NCBI RefSeq assembly: GCF_015356855.1
Contig: NZ_ARXR01000019.1
Location: 1 to 59,145 of the forward strand
Length of the DNA stretch: 59,145 nucleotides
Reading direction: 5' to 3'
From: Alloalcanivorax venustensis ISO4
GTDB lineage: Bacteria; Pseudomonadota; Gammaproteobacteria; Pseudomonadales; Alcanivoracaceae
A model generated the notes under the pieces. It searched no databases and was not told the DNA's origin. It was given only the letters and a program-made list of their open reading frames with translations. Both the position numbers and the translations under genes were made by a program. This document shows, piece by piece, positions 55,787-59,145 of this stretch; position 1 is the stretch's first letter; every line of letters starts with the position of its first letter.

Positions 55787-56542
55787 TCAGGCGGCCGGAT
55801 CCTGCCGGTAAAACAGACTCAGCTGCTCGTACAGCGCCGGCAGCACCTGGCGCAGATGCGCGGGGGATTCAAAAAAACTTTCCGTGGCCACGGCAAAAAA
55901 CTCGCCGGGATCTTCCAGCGCATAAGGGTCGATAAAAGGTTCACCGCCCTGCTCCGCCCGCTCCAAAGCCTGCCAGGCCTCGGTGAAGACATCGTGCCAG
56001 CGCTGCGGATCCATGCCGGCGTGCAGCGGCGGCGCGCCGTTGGGCCCCTCGCGGCGCATATCCAGCTTATGGGCCAGCTCGTGCAGCACCACGTTGTAGC
56101 CGTCCTCGCCGCCGGACTCGAGCACGTCGCCCCAGGACAGAATCACCGGCCCCTGCAGCCAGGCTTCACCGGCCAGTTCCCGCCCGGCGTCGTGCACGAT
56201 ACCGAACTCGTCCATTTCGTTGTCCGGGGTGACGAAGGTGTCCTCGTAAACGATCAACGTGTACCAGCCGTCGTACCAGTCCAGGCCCAGCCCGAACACC
56301 GGCACCACCGCCATGGTGGCGATCAGAAGCTGCATGTCGTCGGTGACGGTGAACTCGCCGCCGGCGGCGAACTCCTTGCGCACCAGAAAACGGCGGGTGA
56401 GATCGAACAACCGCTCCCGGTCGGCGCCCTGATACCGGGCCGCCACCGGCCAGCCGGCAATGGCGTTTTCCCATTGCGCCCGCGTCACCGGCAAACGCGC
56501 CAGCTTGCGATCTTCCAACCAGTCTCGAACCCGTCCGAACAT
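55787..56542 (-). CDS. mtfA: Zinc metallopeptidase MtfA family
   Basis: A 251-residue peptidase of the MtfA (DgsA anti-repressor) family. The gluzincin motif is H154-E155-LA-H158, with a third ligand likely E214 in GEFFAV. In E. coli MtfA binds the repressor Mlc and so affects ptsG; that role may not hold here. ATG at 56542 (MFGRVRDWLEDRKLARLP) has GGGAAGG upstream; an in-frame start 30 codons earlier looks unlikely. Confidence 0.92.
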   Translation of the reverse strand: MFGRVRDWLEDRKLARLPVTRAQWENAIAGWPVAARYQGADRERLFDLTRRFLVRKEFAAGGEFTVTDDMQLLIATMAVVPVFGLGLDWYDGWYTLIVYEDTFVTPDNEMDEFGIVHDAGRELAGEAWLQGPVILSWGDVLESGGEDGYNVVLHELAHKLDMRREGPNGAPPLHAGMDPQRWHDVFTEAWQALERAEQGGEPFIDPYALEDPGEFFAVATESFFESPAHLRQVLPALYEQLSLFYRQDPAA

Positions 56543-56664
56543 GGCCTTCCCAGCGTAGAGGAGAGAGCGCAAAGCTTGCCGCTTTTGCCAACCGGACGCA
56601 AAGCGGTTTAGATAAGCACTGCAAAAAACCAAGCCACCGTAGAAAGACCATGGAAGGAGCCCCC

Positions 56665-57327
56665 ATGACCCACCGCTACCGCCTGATCGCCGTGTTCGCC
56701 CTGCTGCTGCTCGGCCCCGCGGCCCACGCCCAGGCCACGCGCGAAGCGGCGTCCGCGCTGCGCAGCGGCGCCGACCAGGCGCGCTACTGGCAATGGGGCT
56801 GGAGCGCCTTCTACGGCGGCAGCAGCGCCTATTCCCTGGTGCACGCCCGCGACACCGACGACCCGGAGGAGCGCTACGACGATTACATCAACGCCACCAA
56901 GGCGGCCCTGGGGCTGGCCGGCACCCTGCTGTTCGCCCCTTCCCACGGCGACGCCTACCGGGAATATCAGGCCCTGGGCGACAAGGACACACCGGAAGCG
57001 CGCGCCGCCACGCGCATCCTGATCGCCGGGCTGGCCGAGGAGGAAGCCCGCCAGCGGGCCTGGCAAAGCCGGCTGGGCGGTTTGATCGTCAACGGCCTGG
57101 CCGGGCTCGCCATCGGCGTGGAAGACAACCGCCCCGGCGACGGCTGGGTGAACTTCGCCACCGGCATGCTGACCACCGAGCTCAACGTGCGCACCCGGCC
57201 GGACACCGCCACCCACTTTCTGGAACGGGAGCCGGACTTCCGTCTCAAGGCCAACGGCGCCACTCTGCCCATTTATGTGGACTGGGCGGTGGGTCCGGTG
57301 TTCGCGGGCTTGGAGATCAGGTTCTGA
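56665..57327 (+). CDS. Secreted protein of unknown function
   Basis: I do not recognise this family. The 220-residue protein has a Sec signal peptide (LIAVFALLLLGPAAHA, then QATRE), one or two moderately hydrophobic segments at about 75-90 and 130-148 (RLGGLIVNGLAGLAIGV), and a C-terminus ending in IYVDWAVGPVFAGLEIRF. An aromatic final residue after alternating hydrophobics suggests an outer-membrane strand. ATG at 56665 has GGAGG-like sequence upstream. It is divergent from mtfA, and the R1 pair follows. Confidence 0.75.
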   Translation: MTHRYRLIAVFALLLLGPAAHAQATREAASALRSGADQARYWQWGWSAFYGGSSAYSLVHARDTDDPEERYDDYINATKAALGLAGTLLFAPSHGDAYREYQALGDKDTPEARAATRILIAGLAEEEARQRAWQSRLGGLIVNGLAGLAIGVEDNRPGDGWVNFATGMLTTELNVRTRPDTATHFLEREPDFRLKANGATLPIYVDWAVGPVFAGLEIRF

Positions 57328-57341
57328 GGGTGGGAATAACC

Positions 57342-57539
57342 GGCGCTACGAAGCGCTCATTGTGGGAGCTTGCCTTGCAAGCGAAAGGCCGGCTTTGCCG
57401 GCCGGCAGGATACCAGAGGCCTTTAAAAGCGGGGCTTTAACAGCGTCTCTGGAATCCTGCGGGGCAACCTTTGCCGGGTGGCTATAAGCCACCCTTTCGC
57501 GGGCAAGGCCCGCTCCTACAATCCCCGCCTCGTAGCGCC
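57342..57539. repeat. R1 inverted pair with outer inverted repeat
   Basis: R1 left is 57361-57418 (stems GCTTGC/GCAAGC, GGCCGGC/GCCGGCC). R1 right is 57447-57520 on the minus strand (stems GCGGGC/GCCCGC, GGGTGGCT/AGCCACCC). The right unit has an extra small hairpin (GGCAA/TTGCC) inserted before its tail. A perfect 10-bp outer repeat GGCGCTACGA / TCGTAGCGCC lies at 57342-57351 and 57530-57539. Confidence 0.85.
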
Positions 57540-57553
57540 CTTTGGCGGCGTAT

Positions 57554-58726
57554 TCAGATGTAGTACGCCTTCAACGGCGGGAAGCCGTTGAACTCCACGG
57601 CGCTGTAGCTGGTGGTGTAGGCGCCGGTGGAGAACCAGTACAGCCGGTCGCCGATGGCCAGGTTGAGTGGCAGGCCGTACTTGTAGTTTTCGTACATGAT
57701 GTCGGCGCTGTCGCAGGTCGGCCCGGCGATCACCACCTCTTCCATTTCCCCTTTCTTTTCCGTGTAGATCGGGTACTTGATGGCTTCGTCCAGGGTTTCG
57801 ATCAGGCCGGAGAATTTGCCCACGTCGGTGAACACCCAGCGCTGCAAGGCGGTACGGGATTTACGGGAAATCAGCACCACTTCGCTGACCAGCACGCCGG
57901 CGTTGGCGATCAGAGACCGGCCCGGCTCGAGAATGATTTCCGGCAGCTGCTCGCCGAAGTCCTCTTTCAGGAAACGGATGATTTCCGACGCGTAGGTTTC
58001 CAGGTCGTTGGTCTTGGCGATGTAGTTGGCCGGGAAACCGCCGCCCAGGTTGATCATCTTCAGCTCGATGCCCACTTCATCGCGCAGGCGCTCGAACATG
58101 ATCTTGACCTTGCCGATGGCCGCGTCCCAGGCGCCGATATCGCGCTGCTGGGAGCCCACATGGAAGGACACACCGTAGGGTTCCAGGCCCAGGTCCCGGG
58201 CCAGAATCATCAAATCCAGCGCCATGTCGGTCTGGCAGCCGAACTTGCGCGACAGCGGCCAGTCGGCGGTGTGGGTGCCTTCGGTGAGGATGCGCACATA
58301 CACCCGGGAACCCGGCGCCGCCTTGGCGATGTTGCGCAGGTCCGCTTCCGAGTCGGTGGCGAACATGCGCACGCCCTTCTCGTAGAAAGCGCGGATGTCG
58401 CGGGCCTTCTTGATGGTGTTGCCGAAAATGCAGCGCTCCGCCGACACCCCCAGACCCATCACTTTTTCCAGCTCGTAGATCGAGGCGATATCGAAATTGG
58501 CGCCCCGGTCACGCAACAGGCTGATCAGCTCAGCGGCCGGGTTCGCCTTTACCGCGTAGTGCACCTTGGCGAACGGAAACTGCTCGATCAACTGATCGTA
58601 GTGTTTGCCCACGGTTTCCGTGTCGATCACCACGAAGGGGGTATCCTTGGTGTCCGCCAGGTCCTTGATGCGGCGGAACACCACCGGATCGTAATAATCT
58701 TCCACGCGAATGGCGTCGATGGTCAT
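57554..58726 (-). CDS. speC: Ornithine/lysine decarboxylase, fold type III (SpeC-like)
   Basis: A 390-residue PLP enzyme of the alanine-racemase-fold decarboxylase group, making putrescine (or cadaverine). The PLP lysine is K60 in HYAVKANP. The phosphate-binding region is NLGGGFPANY, followed by EPGRSLIANAGV, and the catalytic cysteine is C338 in GPTCDSADIM. Length matches the Pseudomonas SpeC type. ATG at 58726 has AGAGGA six bases upstream. Ornithine versus lysine preference cannot be read with certainty. Confidence 0.93.
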   Translation of the reverse strand: MTIDAIRVEDYYDPVVFRRIKDLADTKDTPFVVIDTETVGKHYDQLIEQFPFAKVHYAVKANPAAELISLLRDRGANFDIASIYELEKVMGLGVSAERCIFGNTIKKARDIRAFYEKGVRMFATDSEADLRNIAKAAPGSRVYVRILTEGTHTADWPLSRKFGCQTDMALDLMILARDLGLEPYGVSFHVGSQQRDIGAWDAAIGKVKIMFERLRDEVGIELKMINLGGGFPANYIAKTNDLETYASEIIRFLKEDFGEQLPEIILEPGRSLIANAGVLVSEVVLISRKSRTALQRWVFTDVGKFSGLIETLDEAIKYPIYTEKKGEMEEVVIAGPTCDSADIMYENYKYGLPLNLAIGDRLYWFSTGAYTTSYSAVEFNGFPPLKAYYI

Positions 58727-58779
58727 GGGGGTCCTCTTCCCGGTACTCAGCAACCACCCGGGCCGACACGGCACCGGGA

Positions 58780-58797
58780 CCGTTGCGAAGGCAACGG
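58780..58797 (-). other. Leader hairpin upstream of speC
   Basis: CCGTTGC/GCAACGG is a 7-bp perfect stem with a four-base loop, about 54 bp before the speC start. A second GC-rich dyad (CCCGG/CCGGG, about 58757-58777) is closer to the gene. It may be a structured leader or a weak terminator for leftward transcription; no known riboswitch is recognised. The 58727-58852 part of the 419-bp right end holds nothing else I can support. Confidence 0.3.
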
Positions 58798-58852
58798 GCG
58801 CTCAAAGTAGCAATTTGCTCACCGTTTGGGGAGATACCCGACCGCCTTTTTT

Positions 58853-58908
58853 TGTGGGAGCGGGCCCCGCCCGCGAAAGGGAGCGCAGCTCCCGGCAGGA
58901 TGCCAGAG
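58853..58908 (+). repeat. R1 REP-like element
   Basis: TGTGGGAGC, stem GCGGGC-ccc-GCCCGC, GAAAG, stem GGGAGC-gca-GCTCCC, then CGGCAGGATGCCAGAG. The second stem is unlike any other copy yet fully paired. R2 follows after 8 bp. Confidence 0.87.
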
Positions 58909-58916
58909 ACGTTTGT

Positions 58917-59054
58917 TGTTCCGGTGTTCGGTGCTCCGTATCGGAGACGCGGTGCAATGGTGGTCCCTTCCGGGTCCGCTCAAGCCATCCCTGGCCGCTG
59001 TTAGTTTGGCCCTCCCTGGCCAATCAGTTCCCTCCAGGCACCACCATTGCCCCG
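58917..59054 (+). repeat. R2 inverted-repeat element (copy 2)
   Basis: Arms 58951-58964 and 59040-59053 match at 13 of 14 positions in reverse complement (GGTGCAATGGTGGT). The whole unit aligns with the minus strand of 24086-24230. After it, 59055-59132 shows nothing I can assign, and the last bases (GAGCCCCGGGATCGGG) look like the edge of a further R2 copy cut by the window end. Confidence 0.8.
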
Positions 59055-59145
59055 CTCACTTGGCAGCGGAACCGCCACGGGTCAGACCCACCCTCTCAAA
59101 GAAAGCGTCGGACCTTTCAATTTTCCAAGGAGCCCCGGGATCGGG

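Overview
The window is a gene-dense chromosomal stretch, GC-rich by eye, from a gammaproteobacterium. I infer an Alcanivorax/Alloalcanivorax-type marine organism. Many genes match the Pseudomonas family in content and, as I recall the PAO1 map, in order (acnB, lpxH, ppi, glnS, folD, tRNAs, tig, clpP, clpX, lon, hupB, ppiD, fabI, ABC transporter, mltD, gloB, rnhA, dnaQ, nhaB, fimL, nudC, cysI, nfuA). The FimL and DUF934 neighbours and the EctD gene also point to a Pseudomonas-related, salt-adapted lineage. No phage, plasmid, CRISPR, rRNA or transposase gene is visible. The accessory content lies mainly in intergenic repeats and in the 47-54 kb segment.

Layout. 1-4.7 kb: nfuA (with an IscR-like site over its promoter), a MATE pump, and cysI with its DUF934 partner. 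4.7-11 kb: a leftward run of zntB-like, acuI, sohB, an unknown membrane protein, nudC and fimL. 11.2-17.3 kb: nhaB, then dnaQ-rnhA-methyltransferase divergent from gloB-mltD. 17.4-24 kb: the yejABEF-type oligopeptide importer and fabI. 24.4-33.6 kb, all leftward: a proteostasis hub (ppiD, tRNA-Asp, hupB, lon, clpX, clpP, tig) and tRNA-His/Arg/Pro. 33.8-39.5 kb: folD facing a glnS-FUSC-DUF1656-HlyD efflux unit. 39.6-46.5 kb: two tandem cyclophilins, lpxH, miaE, a lipid A acyltransferase and acnB. 47-54.4 kb: an isochorismatase-like hydrolase, ectoine hydroxylase, a LysR regulator, a Tat-exported sulfatase, and an overlapping glycosyltransferase/deacetylase/flippase operon. 54.6-58.7 kb: cbpA-cbpM, mtfA, a secreted unknown protein and an ornithine/lysine decarboxylase.

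The least explained material is a set of intergenic palindromic repeats at about 24.0-24.3, 43.2-43.6, 46.5-47.0, 57.3-57.5 and 58.8-59.1 kb. A REP-like unit (R1, eight copies) has stems that change sequence while keeping base pairing. R1 units often sit as inverted pairs. Other inverted-repeat elements (R2, about 140 bp; R3; R4, 99-107 bp) are nested in or beside them. Between the 43 kb and 46 kb loci the R3 and R4 cores are in opposite orientation relative to the segment that links them, which suggests inversion or repeated insertion. A different heptamer-based inverted repeat between lpxH and miaE supplies the stop codons of both genes. All homology statements are from motif reading and memory; no search was run.
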